This document shows positions 20,644-33,588 of a stretch of 64,000 nucleotides of DNA, in pieces. Source of the DNA: Nitratireductor alexandrii (GTDB taxonomy: Bacteria; Pseudomonadota; Alphaproteobacteria; Rhizobiales; Rhizobiaceae). A model generated the notes under the pieces. It searched no databases. It saw nothing but the letters and a program-made list of their open reading frames with translations, and was not told where the DNA came from. Position 1 is the stretch's first letter. The number at the start of each line of letters is the position of its first letter. A program made the translations under genes and the position numbers. The stretch is from NCBI RefSeq assembly GCF_004000215.1, contig NZ_RBVY01000004.1, positions 124,001 through 188,000 on the forward strand, read 5' to 3'.

Positions 20644-20672
20644 CGCCGTTTCAACCATCCGGGGAGGCGATC

Positions 20673-21230
20673 ATGAGCGAGACGAAAACACACGGCGCGA
20701 CGGCCGGCCGCTCGTGGCTATGGATGGCGGTGTTCGCCGTCATCTCGCTGATCGGCGGCGTGATGGCGCTGTTCAACCCGTTCGCCGCGACGATGGCGGC
20801 GACGCTGCTGGCCGGCTGGACTTTCGCGCTGGTCGGCATCCTGCAGATCGTTCAGTCCTTCCAGGACAAGGGCTGGGGCGGGTTCGTCTGGGCGCTTTTG
20901 TTCGGTATCCTGACGCTGGTCGTCGGCCTGTCCCTGATCTTCAATCCGCTCGCCGGCATGGTGTCGCTGACCCTGCTGGTCGCGGTGCTGTTTCTGGTTA
21001 TGGGCGCGATCAAGCTGATGTACGCGTTTTCGCTGCGGCCGCTCTCGGGCTGGGGCTGGGTGCTCGCCTCCGGCCTGCTGGCCCTGGCGCTCGGCATCAT
21101 GATCCTGGCCGATTTCCCGGCCTCGGCCGCCGCGATCCTCGGCATCCTGCTCGGCGTCGAGCTGGTGTCGAACGGCATCCTGTTCCTGTTCGTCGCGCTC
21201 GGCCTGCGCCGGCTGCGCCAAATGGCCTAG
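20673..21230 (+). CDS. HdeD/DUF308-family membrane protein
   Basis: This 185-residue protein has six hydrophobic segments of about 18-20 residues in three pairs (starting near residues 14, 40, 68, 94, 122 and 150). That repeated pattern is diagnostic of DUF308/HdeD acid-resistance membrane proteins. Phrases such as LIGGVMALFNPFAATMAATLLAGW and LVVGLSLIFNPLAGMVSLTLLVAV show the internal repeat. HdeD in E. coli helps acid survival, but the mechanism is unclear. It sits inside the pdh-lpd gene group with a GGGGAGG ribosome site. Confidence 0.85.
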   Translation: MSETKTHGATAGRSWLWMAVFAVISLIGGVMALFNPFAATMAATLLAGWTFALVGILQIVQSFQDKGWGGFVWALLFGILTLVVGLSLIFNPLAGMVSLTLLVAVLFLVMGAIKLMYAFSLRPLSGWGWVLASGLLALALGIMILADFPASAAAILGILLGVELVSNGILFLFVALGLRRLRQMA

Positions 21231-21245
21231 AGGAGCGGGAGCCGC

Positions 21246-21884
21246 GTGAAAACGATCCTTGCCTACGGCGATTCGCTGACCTGGGGCTACGACCCCGACG
21301 GACCCTGCCGCCATGCGCTTGCCGATCGCTGGCCGAGCGTGCTGGAAAAGGCGCTCGGCGGCAAGGCGCAGGTGATCGCCGAGGGGCTGAACGGGCGCAC
21401 GACGGCCTTCGACGACCATGTCGGGCCGGCCGACCGCAACGGCGCGCGCCTGTTGCCGAGCCTGCTCACCACGCACGCGCCGGTCGATCTCGTCATCATC
21501 ATGCTCGGCACCAACGATATGAAGCCGTTCCTGGCCGGGGCCGCGATCGCCGCCAAGCAGGGCATGGAACGGCTGGTCGACATCGTGCGCGGCCACGCCT
21601 GGCCGCTCGACCAGGAGACGCCCGAAATCCTGATCGTGGCGCCGCCGGCGATCCGCGAGACCGGCGATCCCGATTTCGCCGCGCTGTTTGCCGGCGCCAT
21701 ACAGCAGTCGCACATGCTGGGCAGTCTCTATGCGGATCTCGCCGACGTCGCCGGCTGCGGTTTCTTCGACGCCGGATCGGTGGCCGAGACCTCGCCGCTC
21801 GACGGGGTCCACCTCGACGCCGCCAACACCCGCGCCATCGGGCGCGGCCTGGAGCCGCTGGTGCGCATGATGCTGGGGCTGTGA
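21246..21884 (+). CDS. SGNH/GDSL hydrolase (arylesterase-like)
   Basis: This 212-residue hydrolase of the SGNH family has block I YGDSLTWG (nucleophile S10), block III MLGTNDMK (oxyanion Asn) and block V DGVHLDAAN (catalytic Asp-x-x-His). It resembles arylesterase or lysophospholipase-like enzymes. No signal peptide is visible, so it is probably cytosolic. The start is GTG with AGGAG just before it. Rhizobial genomes often keep an SGNH hydrolase between pdhC and lpdA, although no link to the complex is known. Confidence 0.88.
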   Translation: MKTILAYGDSLTWGYDPDGPCRHALADRWPSVLEKALGGKAQVIAEGLNGRTTAFDDHVGPADRNGARLLPSLLTTHAPVDLVIIMLGTNDMKPFLAGAAIAAKQGMERLVDIVRGHAWPLDQETPEILIVAPPAIRETGDPDFAALFAGAIQQSHMLGSLYADLADVAGCGFFDAGSVAETSPLDGVHLDAANTRAIGRGLEPLVRMMLGL

Positions 21885-21965
21885 CGGGCGTGAGACTTGT
21901 TCGAAATCAAAGAAAGAGGCAGCAGACGCGGTAGCGTGAGGCCATTCCAACCAAGGAGAAACGGA

Positions 21966-22235
21966 ATGTCGCACACGCCGCACGAATTGGCCGAGGAGTT
22001 TCCCGAGTTCGTCGCAGTCATCCGTCATTTGCGCGAGAAGGACGGGCATTTTCACCGGCTGTCGAACGCGTATCACGACGTCAACAAGGTGATACACCGC
22101 GCCGAGACCAATATCGAGCCGCTCGACGACCTGCACGTCGCCGATCTGAGGAAGGAACGCCTGCGGCTGAAGGACGAAATCTACGGGATGCTGGTCAGGC
22201 ACGAGCCGGTGCCGGCATCCGTGGCGAAGGAGTAG
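21966..22235 (+). CDS. YdcH-family small protein (DUF465)
   Basis: This 89-residue, charged, mostly helical protein carries the DUF465/YdcH pattern: FRHLREKDGHFHRLSNAYHD-like in the first half (here VIRHLREKDGHFHRL), and LRKERLRLKDEIYGML in the second, suggesting a short coiled coil. The function is unknown. AAGGAG precedes the ATG at 21966, so I do not use the earlier possible start at 21897. It is located just before lpdA. Confidence 0.82.
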   Translation: MSHTPHELAEEFPEFVAVIRHLREKDGHFHRLSNAYHDVNKVIHRAETNIEPLDDLHVADLRKERLRLKDEIYGMLVRHEPVPASVAKE

Positions 22236-22330
22236 AGCCGGCCGGCTTGCACGCCTTCGCCGTACGCCGGCCGGGCGGTCCGCACGGGCCCCGGCCGGCA
22301 TAGGAACGCCGCAAAGGAGTGGAAGCAGCA

Positions 22331-23776
<1,446 letters not shown>

Positions 23777-23868
23777 GCGCGGGCGGTTCAATCGGCGCGC
23801 AAATGCCTTATATGCACAGTGTGATGCAAAGGCCCGGACGGGCGAAGGCCGACTGACGGGATGAAAGA

Positions 23869-24153
23869 ATGCAGGAGATGCAAGGTTTGATGGGCATGCC
23901 GGGCGTCGGCTTCTTCGGCATGCTTCTGGTCGGGTTCCTCGCCGGCTACGTCGCCGAGCGGACGATGAACCGCGATCACGGCCTGTTCACCAACGTCTTG
24001 GTCGGGATCGCCGGCTCGTTCGTCGGCGGCACGCTGGCGGGTTTGCTCGGCATCCAGTATCAGGGCTTTCTCGGCAATCTGGTCGTCGCCATTGCCGGCG
24101 CGATCCTGATTCTTTGGATTTTCGGGCGCTCCCAAGCCCGCCCGCGTCGCTAA
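23869..24153 (+). CDS. GlsB/YeaQ/YmgE-type small membrane protein
   Basis: This 94-residue protein has three glycine-rich hydrophobic segments (about 10-28, 40-60 and 66-84). The pattern FGMLLVGFLAGYVAERTM...VGIAGSFVGGTLAG...FLGNLVVAIAGAILILWI is that of the transglycosylase-associated/YeaQ family. Such proteins are small inner-membrane proteins, often linked to stress. It lies between lpdA and lipA, as in other Hyphomicrobiales. Confidence 0.82.
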   Translation: MQEMQGLMGMPGVGFFGMLLVGFLAGYVAERTMNRDHGLFTNVLVGIAGSFVGGTLAGLLGIQYQGFLGNLVVAIAGAILILWIFGRSQARPRR

Positions 24154-24192
24154 TGCCCGGTAACGTCGCCCAATAAGTCGCAAGGACAAGCA

Positions 24193-25164
24193 ATGGTCAC
24201 CGTCATCGACACCCTCGCCAACCGGCCGCGCCCGCGCCATCCCGAAAAGGCGCACCGCCCGGACCAGGACGTGGCGCGCAAGCCGGACTGGATCCGGGTC
24301 AGGGCGCCGACCTCGCCCGGCTATCTGGAAACCCGCGACATCGTGCGCACCAACAAGCTGGTGACGGTGTGCGAGGAGGCCGGCTGCCCCAATATCGGCG
24401 AGTGCTGGGACAAAAAACACGCCTCCTTCCTGATCATGGGCGAGATCTGCACGCGCGCCTGCGCGTTTTGCAACGTCACCACCGGCCTGCCCAACGCGCT
24501 CGACGCCGACGAGCCGCAAAACGTCGCCTCCGCCGTACGGCAGATGGGGCTCAACCATGTCGTCGTCACCTCGGTGGACCGCGACGACCTGGCCGATGGC
24601 GGCGCGCGCCATTTCGCCGAGGTGATCCGCGCGATCCGCGCCGAATCGCCCGAAACCACCATCGAGGTGCTGACGCCCGACTTCCTGCGCAAGGACGGCG
24701 CGCTGGAGATCGTGGTCGAGGCCAAGCCCGACGTCTTCAACCACAATCTGGAGACCGTGCCGTCGCATTATCTCACCGTCAGGCCCGGCGCGCGCTATTT
24801 CCATTCGATCCGGCTGTTGCAGCGCGTCAAGGAGCTCGACCCGACCATGTTCACCAAGTCGGGCATCATGGTCGGCCTCGGCGAGGAGCGCGCCGAGGTG
24901 CTGCAGCTGATGGACGATCTGCGCACCGCCGATGTCGACTTCTTGACCATCGGCCAGTACCTGCAGCCGACGCGCAAACACCATCCGGTCAAAAAATTCG
25001 TCACGCCGGAGGAGTTCAAATCCTACGAGACGGTCGCCTACACGAAAGGCTTCCTGCTCGTCTCGGCCAGCCCGCTGACGCGCTCCTCGCACCATGCGGG
25101 CGAGGATTTCGCCCGGCTGCAGGCGGCGCGCGCGGCGCAACTGGCGAAAACCGCCCACCAGTAG
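24193..25164 (+). CDS. lipA: Lipoyl synthase
   Basis: This radical-SAM enzyme inserts two sulfur atoms into octanoyl-lipoyl domains, here the ones on PdhB and PdhC just upstream. The 323 residues contain the auxiliary cluster cysteines C60, C65 and C71 ([12 protein letters not shown]) and the radical-SAM cysteines C86, C90 and C93 (CTRACAFC). The C-terminal [10 protein letters not shown] has the serine ligand of the auxiliary cluster. Its position in the pdh-lpd group joins lipoate production to its main user. Confidence 0.97.
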   Translation: MVTVIDTLANRPRPRHPEKAHRPDQDVARKPDWIRVRAPTSPGYLETRDIVRTNKLVTVCEEAGCPNIGECWDKKHASFLIMGEICTRACAFCNVTTGLPNALDADEPQNVASAVRQMGLNHVVVTSVDRDDLADGGARHFAEVIRAIRAESPETTIEVLTPDFLRKDGALEIVVEAKPDVFNHNLETVPSHYLTVRPGARYFHSIRLLQRVKELDPTMFTKSGIMVGLGEERAEVLQLMDDLRTADVDFLTIGQYLQPTRKHHPVKKFVTPEEFKSYETVAYTKGFLLVSASPLTRSSHHAGEDFARLQAARAAQLAKTAHQ

Positions 25165-25170
25165 GTCGCC

Positions 25171-25647
25171 ATGCCGAAATACGAAACCGTCCGCAACGTC
25201 GCCCACGCGCCGCAGCAGATGTTCGCGCTGGTCGCCGATATCGAGCGCTATCCGGAATTCCTACCGATGTGCGAGGCGCTTTCGGTGCGCTCGCGCAAGC
25301 AGGCGCATGGCGTCACCGTGTCGGTCGCCGACATGACGGTGGGCTACAAGGCGATCCGCGAGACCTTCACCAGCCAGGTGATCGCGCGCGAGGCCGACAA
25401 CGCCATCAACGTCAAATATCTCGACGGGCCGTTCCGCTTCCTCGACAATCGCTGGCGTTTCGAGCCGGACGGCGCGGGTGGCACGAACATCAATTTCTAC
25501 ATCAACTACGAGTTCAAGAGCCGGATTCTCGGCGCCATGATGGGGGCGATGTTCGACCGCGCCTTTCGCATGTTCGCCGGCGCCTTCGAACAGCGCGCCG
25601 ACCAGATCTACGGCAAGCCGGTCAGCGCCTCAGCCTCGCAAGGATGA
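25171..25647 (+). CDS. RatA/Coq10-type START-domain protein
   Basis: This 158-residue SRPBCC-fold protein has the family motifs YETVRNVAHAPQQMFALVADIERYPEFLPMC at the N-terminus (read as separate blocks) and RFLDNRWRFEPDG with NFYINYEFKSRILG near the C-terminus. Homologues are Coq10, a ubiquinone-binding protein of respiration, and E. coli RatA, proposed to bind 50S subunits. A role in ubiquinone function is more likely here. It starts 6 bases after lipA. Its end overlaps convergent cinA by 26 bases. Confidence 0.85.
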   Translation: MPKYETVRNVAHAPQQMFALVADIERYPEFLPMCEALSVRSRKQAHGVTVSVADMTVGYKAIRETFTSQVIAREADNAINVKYLDGPFRFLDNRWRFEPDGAGGTNINFYINYEFKSRILGAMMGAMFDRAFRMFAGAFEQRADQIYGKPVSASASQG

Positions 25648-26110
25648 GTTCGAGCGCGGTCCCGACGGCGTTCTGGCGCACCGCGTCGCGATCCTGGCCG
25701 GCGAATATTTTCCGGTGCGTTTCCGTCTCCCGACCCTTTTCCGCGACCCCGAACCAGACCAGCCCGACCGGTTTTTCCGCCGAGCCGCCGCCGGGACCGG
25801 CGATGCCGGTGACCGATAGGGCGAGACCGGCCCGCGAGCGGGCGAGCGCGCCGGCCGCCATTGCGCGCGCGGTTTCGGCCGAGACCGCGCCGTGGGCGGC
25901 GAGGGTCGCGCCGGTCACGCCGAGCATCTCCATCTTGGCCTCGTTGGAATAGGTGACGAAACCGCGATCGACCACCGCCGAGGAGCCGGCGATGTCGGTC
26001 AAGGCGGCCGCGATCATGCCGCCGGTGCACGATTCGGCCGTGGCGAGCATCAGGCCCCGCCGCTTGCAGGCCGCCAGCACCGCCTCGGCCAGCGCGTTGT
26101 GCGGGCTCAT
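25622..26110 (-). CDS. cinA: CinA-family nicotinamide-nucleotide amidohydrolase (PncC type)
   Basis: This 162-residue protein consists of only the C-terminal CinA domain. The core motif [20 protein letters not shown] lies near residues 24-43 and [20 protein letters not shown] in the second half. The family hydrolyses nicotinamide mononucleotide to nicotinate mononucleotide in pyridine-nucleotide recycling. I chose the ATG at 26110 because it overlaps the ispDF stop (ATGA at 26107-26110), so the two are coupled. The longer frame upstream is not part of it. Confidence 0.88.
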   Translation of the reverse strand: MSPHNALAEAVLAACKRRGLMLATAESCTGGMIAAALTDIAGSSAVVDRGFVTYSNEAKMEMLGVTGATLAAHGAVSAETARAMAAGALARSRAGLALSVTGIAGPGGGSAEKPVGLVWFGVAEKGRETETHRKIFAGQDRDAVRQNAVGTALELILARLRR

Positions 26111-27318
26111 GCCGGTACCGCGCCCGGATAGACCACGCTGGCCGTGGCGATGGCGGCGATGCCCTCGCGCCGGCCGACGAAGCCGATCCGCTCGTTGGTG
26201 GTGGCCTTGACCGACACCCGGCCGGCCTCGAGACCGAGCATCGCCGCCATCGCCGCCACCATCGCCGCGCGATGCGGACCGATCTTCGGCGCCTCGCAGA
26301 TCAGGGTCACGTCGACATTGGCGACGCGGCCGCCCTTGTCGCGCACCAGCCGGGCGGCGTGCTCGAGGAAGATGTGCGAGGCGGCACCCTTCCACTGCAT
26401 GTCGGAAGGCGGAAAATGCGTGCCGATATCGCCGGCCGAACAGGTGGCAAGCAAGGCGTCGGTCAGCGCGTGCAGGCCGACATCGGCGTCGGAATGTCCC
26501 GACAGCGCCCTGTCGTGCGGGATCGCCACGCCGCACAGCGTGACGTGGTCGCCCGGGCCGAAACTGTGCACGTCGTAGCCATTGCCGGTCCTGACGTCGG
26601 GAAAGCCGGTTTGAGCCGTGCCGAGGCGTTCGTCGGCCATCGCGATCTCCCGTGCGAAAGTGAGTTTGACGTTGTCGGGCGCGCCGGCCACGATCCGCAC
26701 CGGGATCCCGGCCCATTCGGCGATCGCCGCGTCGTCGGTGAAGTCGGCGAGGCCCGCCGCGTCGGCGCGCCGGTGCGCGGCCAGGATCGGCGCGAAGGAA
26801 AAACCCTGCGGCGTCTGGGCCGAAAACAGGCCCGCGCGCGGCACGGTCTCCACCACCAATCCGGCGCCGTCCGCCTTCTTCAACGTGTCGGCGACGGCGA
26901 GCGCCGGCAGCACGGCGTCGCACTCGGCCAGCCCGGCCACGACCCGGTCGATAAGGGCGGCATCGACGAACGGGCGCACGCCGTCATGGATCAGCACATG
27001 GGCGGGCGCGGCCTCGGCCAGGTTCTCCAGCGCCAGGCGCGTGGAGGCCTGCCGGCTGGCGCCGCCATGCACGAGCGAGACCTGGCGGCCGGGATCGGCG
27101 ACGGCGTCGCGAAACAGCATCCGGTCGTCGGGGTGGATCGCCACCACGATGCGGCCGACCGCCGGATGGTCGCGAAACGCGGCAATGGTGCGGTCCAGAA
27201 CCGCGCGGCCGCCGATACGGCGATATTGTTTCGGCCCCTCGGCCGATTGTCCGGCGCGCTCGCCGCGTCCGGCCGCCACGATCACGACGGCGACGCCGTC
27301 GGTCTGCGGATCGAGCAT
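26107..27318 (-). CDS. ispDF: Bifunctional IspD/IspF of the MEP isoprenoid pathway
   Basis: This 403-residue fusion enzyme is typical of alphaproteobacteria. Residues about 1-235 are the IspD cytidylyltransferase ([28 protein letters not shown]). Residues about 245-403 are IspF, the 2C-methyl-D-erythritol 2,4-cyclodiphosphate synthase ([13 protein letters not shown] with the zinc D-x-[29 protein letters not shown]). It makes isopentenyl precursors for quinones, hopanoids and cell-wall lipids. It is divergent from dusB. Confidence 0.96.
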   Translation of the reverse strand: MLDPQTDGVAVVIVAAGRGERAGQSAEGPKQYRRIGGRAVLDRTIAAFRDHPAVGRIVVAIHPDDRMLFRDAVADPGRQVSLVHGGASRQASTRLALENLAEAAPAHVLIHDGVRPFVDAALIDRVVAGLAECDAVLPALAVADTLKKADGAGLVVETVPRAGLFSAQTPQGFSFAPILAAHRRADAAGLADFTDDAAIAEWAGIPVRIVAGAPDNVKLTFAREIAMADERLGTAQTGFPDVRTGNGYDVHSFGPGDHVTLCGVAIPHDRALSGHSDADVGLHALTDALLATCSAGDIGTHFPPSDMQWKGAASHIFLEHAARLVRDKGGRVANVDVTLICEAPKIGPHRAAMVAAMAAMLGLEAGRVSVKATTNERIGFVGRREGIAAIATASVVYPGAVPA

Positions 27319-27501
27319 GACCCTTATCCCTGTTCGTTCGCGCGAGGCGCAAAGCCCGGTCTGCCGAAACCGGAAGCGCCGGACCTCCGGGCAGTCGCGG
27401 TCCCGACCGTCGCACTGCTAGCATCCCGAGACGAACGGCTCTAGCGAGCGGGTCGGACAATGGCCAGCGATTTGTACGGCCCGACGTCCGCCGCGCACGT
27501 T

Positions 27502-27535
27502 TTGCATTGCAACATGGTGGGTGTTTGTCTAAAGA
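27502..27535 (+). promoter_or_regulatory. Putative promoter with TTGCATTGCAA repeat ahead of dusB-ntr genes
   Basis: TTGCAA at 27507-27512 (-35) and TAAAGA at 27530-27535 (-10) are 17 bases apart. The -35 lies in TTGCATTGCAA (27502-27512), an inverted repeat with a one-base centre. It could drive dusB-ntrB-ntrC. I see no sigma-54 type element here. Confidence 0.35.
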
Positions 27536-27569
27536 ATATGCAGATTGATTGACTGCGTGGAAATTGTGC

Positions 27570-28595
27570 ATGTCGAGTTTCGAGGCCCTGGCGCGACCGC
27601 TGGCGATCGGTGCGGTGGAACTCCGCAACCGGGTGTTCCTGGCGCCGCTGTCGGGGGTCAGCGACAGCGCCTTTCGCGCCCGGGCGGCCGCGCACGGCGC
27701 CGGGCTGGTGGTGTCGGAAATGATCGCCAGCGGCGAGCTGGCGCGCGGGCGGTCTGAATCGGCGCGTCGGCTCGCGCCGGCCGGCGACGGGCCGCATGTG
27801 GTGCAACTGGCCGGCCACGAGGCGCGCTGGATCGCCGAGGGCGCGCGCATCGCGGCCGGCGAGGGGGCCGAGATCGTCGATATCAATATGGGCTGCCCGG
27901 CCAAGAAGGTGACCGGCGGTTATTGCGGCTCGGCGCTGATGCGCGACCTCGATCATGCCGAGGCGCTGATCGCGGCGGCCGTCGAGGCCGTGCCGGTTCC
28001 CGTCACCGTCAAGATGCGGCTCGGCTGGGACGACACCGAACGCGTCGCGCCCGAGCTAGCGCGCCGGGCCGAGGCTGTCGGCGCGCGCATGGTGACCGTA
28101 CACGGGCGCACGCGCTGCCAGTTCTACAAGGGCAAGGCCGACTGGCGCGCGATCGGTGAGGTCAAGCAGGCGGTGACGATCCCGGTGGTGGCCAATGGCG
28201 ACGTGGCGAGCGCCGCCGACGCTGCCGGCATCCTCGAACAATCGGGCGCCGACGCGATCATGATCGGCCGCGCCCATTACGGGGCGCCGTGGACAGCCGG
28301 CGCGATCGCGGCGGCGGCCGCGGGCGGCACCGCTCCCGCCATTCCGGCGACGCCGGCCGCGCTCGTCGACTATGTCGGCGCGCATTACGAGGCGATGCTG
28401 TCGCTCTATGGCAGCGCCCGGGGCGTGCGCCACGCCCGCAAACATCTCGGCTGGTATTTCGACCGGCACGCGCCCTCCCTGCGCGCCACCGACCGGCAGG
28501 CGATCCTGACCGCCGACGATCCGGCCGCGGTGCTGGCGCGGCTTGCCGACCTGTTCGAAGCCGGCGCCGATCGCGGCGCGCGGATCGCGGCATGA
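27570..28595 (+). CDS. dusB: tRNA-dihydrouridine synthase (DusB type)
   Basis: This 341-residue FMN-dependent TIM-barrel enzyme reduces uridine to dihydrouridine in tRNA D-loops. Motifs include [13 protein letters not shown] at the N-terminus, [20 protein letters not shown] (catalytic Cys), [29 protein letters not shown] and the FMN phosphate site [12 protein letters not shown] take the ATG at 27570. The TTG at 27549 would only add a short extension. The stop overlaps ntrB by four bases (ATGA), as in many alphaproteobacteria where dusB (formerly nifR3) precedes ntrB. Confidence 0.93.
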   Translation: MSSFEALARPLAIGAVELRNRVFLAPLSGVSDSAFRARAAAHGAGLVVSEMIASGELARGRSESARRLAPAGDGPHVVQLAGHEARWIAEGARIAAGEGAEIVDINMGCPAKKVTGGYCGSALMRDLDHAEALIAAAVEAVPVPVTVKMRLGWDDTERVAPELARRAEAVGARMVTVHGRTRCQFYKGKADWRAIGEVKQAVTIPVVANGDVASAADAAGILEQSGADAIMIGRAHYGAPWTAGAIAAAAAGGTAPAIPATPAALVDYVGAHYEAMLSLYGSARGVRHARKHLGWYFDRHAPSLRATDRQAILTADDPAAVLARLADLFEAGADRGARIAA

Positions 28596-29721
28596 GACCG
28601 GCGCCGACGCCACAGCCCGACCTGGCCGAGATCGTGCTCAACACGATCCGCCATCCCGTCATCATGCTCGATGCCGACGGCCGGATCGTGTTTGCCAATG
28701 CCGACGCGGAGGTGTTTTTCCGCTCCAGCGCGGTGATCCTGGCGCGCAACACGCTCGATCATTTCGTGCCGTTCGGCAGCCCGCTGCTGACCCTGGTCGA
28801 AGAGGTGCGCGCGCGCCAGTCGCCGGTCAACGAATACCGCGTCGACATTTCCTCGCCGCGGCTCGGCACAGACAGGCTGGTCGACATCCTGGTCGCGCCA
28901 GTGCCCGAAAGGCCGGGCGCGGTCGTGGTGATGTTCCAGGAACGCTCGATGGCCGACAAGATCGACCGCCAGATGACCCATCGCGGCGCGGCGCGCTCGG
29001 TGACCGGACTGGCGGCGATGCTGGCGCACGAGATCAAGAATCCGCTTTCGGGCATACGCGGCGCCGCCCAGCTTCTGGAGACCGCCGCGTCCGACGAGGA
29101 CCGCGCGCTGACGCGGCTGATCACCGACGAGACCGACCGCATCGTCGCGCTGGTCGACCGCATGGAGGTGTTTTCCGACGAGCGGCCGATCGAGCGCGGC
29201 GCGGTCAACATCCATGTCGTGCTCGACCACGTCAAGGCGATCGCCCGCAACGGCTTCGCCCGCGACATACGCCTGGTGGAGGATTACGATCCCTCGCTGC
29301 CGCCGGTATTCGGCAATCGCGACCAGCTCGTCCAGGTGTTCCTGAACCTGGTCAAGAACGCGGCCGAGGCGATCGCGGCGCGTCCGGACGGCGAGATCAC
29401 GCTGTCGACCGCCTTCCGGCCGGGCATCCGGCTGGCCGTGCCCGGCACGCGCGACCGGGTGTCTCTGCCGCTCGAATTTTGCGTGCACGACAATGGCGCC
29501 GGCGTGCCGGACGATATTCTGCCGATCCTGTTCGACCCCTTCATCACCAGCAAGCCGAACGGCTCCGGCCTCGGGCTCGCCCTGGTCGCCAAGATCGTCG
29601 GCGAGCACGGCGGTGTGATCGAATGCGATTCCTCGCCGCGCGGCACCACCTTCCGGGTGCTGATGCCGGCCTGGAAGGGCGAGGCGCGGCGGGGCGACGG
29701 ACACCGCACGGGAGAGACGCC

Positions 29722-29725
<4 letters not shown>
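28592..29725 (+). CDS. ntrB: Nitrogen regulation sensor kinase NtrB
   Basis: This 377-residue soluble histidine kinase of the nitrogen two-component system has an N-terminal PAS domain (about 10-110), then the phosphoacceptor block [16 protein letters not shown] with H146, followed by the HATPase domain ([33 protein letters not shown]). Under nitrogen limitation it phosphorylates NtrC, and PII-type proteins normally switch it to phosphatase. It is coupled to dusB and ntrC by overlapping start/stop codons on both sides. Confidence 0.95.
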
Positions 29726-31191
<1,466 letters not shown>

Positions 31192-31308
31192 TCGCGCCTC
31201 TGATGGCGGGCCGGCGGCGCGCGGTGCAATAAATTTCCGCGCGCCCCGATTTTGTTGCAGAATCGCCACAATGCGTTGCATCATTGCCACGCAACCGCGT
31301 GGCAGGGA

Positions 31309-33588
31309 ATGACGACTCAAAGCGAAATCATGCCGGCCGGCACCATGCTGGAGCCGGCGGCGCCGGAAGGGCGCAGGCTGATGGCCTTGCCCGGCATCGT
31401 CGCCGTCGCGGCGGCGCTGATCTGCGCGGCCGTCTCCTTCACCATTCTCGTCGGGCTGGGGCCGATCGCGCCGACCAAACAGGTCACGCTGACGCTGATC
31501 GCCATCAACGTGCTGCTGATTCTGGCGCTGGTGCTGCTGATCGGCCGCGAGGTGCATCGCATCGTCGCCGCCCGGCGGCGCGGCAAGGCGGCCTCGCGGC
31601 TGCACGTGCGCATCGTGGCGCTGTTTTCGCTGGTCGCGGCGGTGCCGGCGCTGGCGGTGGCGATCGTGGCCTCGATCACGCTCGATATCGGTCTCGACCG
31701 CTGGTTCGAGATCAAGACCAAGGCGATCGTCAATTCCTCGCTGTCGATCGCGGAGGCCTATGTCCAGGAAAACGCCCGCAATCTGCAGGGCACCGCCTTG
31801 TCGATGGCGATCACGCTCGACCAGAACCGCACGCTCTACGGCCTCGACCGCACCGGTTTCCTGCGGCTGATGACCCAGCAGGCGGTCGGGCGCGGACTGG
31901 CGCACGCCGCCCTGATCCGTGACGACGGCAGCGTCATCCTGCAGGCCGACACCCGCGCCGAGTTTCCCATGCCCGAGCCGCCGGCCGGCGCAGTGCGCGA
32001 CGCCTCCGGCGGCGATCCGGTGCTGATCGAACCGCGCACGCGCAACATCGTCGGCTCGATCATCAAGCTGCGCGACATCGAGGGCAGTTATCTCTACACG
32101 ATCCGCCTGATCGATCCGCAGGTGATCCGCGCGCGCCAGATCGTGCGCGCCAATTCCAGCGACTACCGCGAGCTGGAGGTCAGCCGCACCACCGTGCAGG
32201 TGGCGTTCGCGCTGGTCTATCTGGGGCTGACGCTGATCATCGTGCTGTCGGCGATCTGGACCGGCATCGCGGTCGCCGACCGGCTCGTGCGTCCGATCCG
32301 CCAGCTGATCGGCGCGGCCGACGAGGTGGCGACCGGCAATCTCGACGTGGCTGTACCCGTGCGCGCCTCCGACGGCGACGTCGCCTCGCTCGGCGATACG
32401 TTCAACAAGATGCTGCAGCAGCTCAAATCGCAGCGCAACGAACTGATTTCCGCCAAGGACCAGATCGACGAGCGCCGCCGCTTTTCCGAAGCGGTGCTGG
32501 CCAGCGTGACCGCCGGCGTGATCGGCGTCGACCCCGACGGCATCATCACCATCGTCAACCGCTCGGCCGAAACCATGCTTGCCCTGAAGGCGCAAAAGGC
32601 GCTCGGCCAGAAACTGTCGACGGTGCTGCCGCATATCGGCCGCGCGTTCGAGATGGCGCGCAGTTCCGGGCGCCCTGTCTATCGCGAACAGGTGACGTTT
32701 TTCCGCACCGGCGCCGAGCGCACCTTCAACGTCCAGGTGACGATCGAGGAAGGCGACAAGAATTCCGAGCTTCCCGCCTATGTCGTCACCATCGACGACA
32801 TCACCGACCTGATGCAGGCGCAGCGTGCCTCCGCCTGGGCCGACGTCGCCCGGCGGATCGCGCACGAGATCAAGAACCCGCTGACGCCGATCCAGCTTTC
32901 GGCCGAGCGCATCCGCCGGCGCTACGGCAAGGTGATCACCGACGACCGTGAGGTCTTCGACCAGTGCACCGACACCATCATCCGCCAGGTCGGCGATATC
33001 GGCCGCATGGTCGACGAGTTCTCCGCCTTTGCGCGCATGCCCAAACCGCTGATGGAGGTCACCGATCTGCGCGAGGCGCTGCGCGAGGCGACTTTCCTGG
33101 TCGAGGTCGGCCATTCCGAGATCAAGTTCGAGCACGATTTCGGCAAGCAGGCCCTGACCGGGCGTTTCGACATGCGCCTGATGAGCCAGGCCTTCGGCAA
33201 TATCGTCAAGAACGCGGCCGAGGCGATCGAATCCGACGCCGATGCGGGCGGAAGCGACGGCGGCGGCGAAATCCGCGTCACGGCGAGCAAGGCCGGCGAC
33301 TGGATCACGGTCGACGTGGTCGACAACGGCAAGGGCCTGCCGCGCGAAAACCGCCAGCGCCTGCTGGAGCCCTATATGACGACGCGCGCCAAGGGCACCG
33401 GTCTCGGCCTGGCGATCGTGCGCAAGATCGTCGAGGACCACGGCGGGCGGCTGGAACTGCACGACGCACCGAAAGATTTCCACGGCGGCAAGGGGGCGCT
33501 GGTCCGCATCGTCCTGCCCGCGCTGGAGGAAGGCGCCGCCAAGGGCGACGCGAACACGACGCAAAAGAAGGTCGACCATGACGTCTGA
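31309..33588 (+). CDS. ntrY: Nitrogen/redox sensor kinase NtrY
   Basis: This 759-residue membrane histidine kinase has four likely membrane segments in the first third (around LPGIVAVAAALICAAVSFTI, LTLIAINVLLILALVLLIG, IVALFSLVAAVPALAVAIV, and VQVAFALVYLGLTLIIVLSA). A periplasmic loop lies between the third and fourth. HAMP, PAS and the HisKA block follow, with H519 ([17 protein letters not shown]), and then HATPase (GTGLGLAIVRKIVED). NtrY works with NtrX in nitrogen and oxygen or envelope signalling in alphaproteobacteria. The start is uncertain: ATG 31309 has GGCAGGGA directly before it, and ATG 31330 is an alternative. The end overlaps ntrX by 11 bases. Confidence 0.93.
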   Translation: MTTQSEIMPAGTMLEPAAPEGRRLMALPGIVAVAAALICAAVSFTILVGLGPIAPTKQVTLTLIAINVLLILALVLLIGREVHRIVAARRRGKAASRLHVRIVALFSLVAAVPALAVAIVASITLDIGLDRWFEIKTKAIVNSSLSIAEAYVQENARNLQGTALSMAITLDQNRTLYGLDRTGFLRLMTQQAVGRGLAHAALIRDDGSVILQADTRAEFPMPEPPAGAVRDASGGDPVLIEPRTRNIVGSIIKLRDIEGSYLYTIRLIDPQVIRARQIVRANSSDYRELEVSRTTVQVAFALVYLGLTLIIVLSAIWTGIAVADRLVRPIRQLIGAADEVATGNLDVAVPVRASDGDVASLGDTFNKMLQQLKSQRNELISAKDQIDERRRFSEAVLASVTAGVIGVDPDGIITIVNRSAETMLALKAQKALGQKLSTVLPHIGRAFEMARSSGRPVYREQVTFFRTGAERTFNVQVTIEEGDKNSELPAYVVTIDDITDLMQAQRASAWADVARRIAHEIKNPLTPIQLSAERIRRRYGKVITDDREVFDQCTDTIIRQVGDIGRMVDEFSAFARMPKPLMEVTDLREALREATFLVEVGHSEIKFEHDFGKQALTGRFDMRLMSQAFGNIVKNAAEAIESDADAGGSDGGGEIRVTASKAGDWITVDVVDNGKGLPRENRQRLLEPYMTTRAKGTGLGLAIVRKIVEDHGGRLELHDAPKDFHGGKGALVRIVLPALEEGAAKGDANTTQKKVDHDV

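Noticed and set aside
27319-27569. Sigma-54 promoter or NtrC sites ahead of dusB-ntrBC
   Set aside because: No GG-N10-GC element or TGCAC-type NtrC repeat was found. Only a moderate sigma-70-like match is present.
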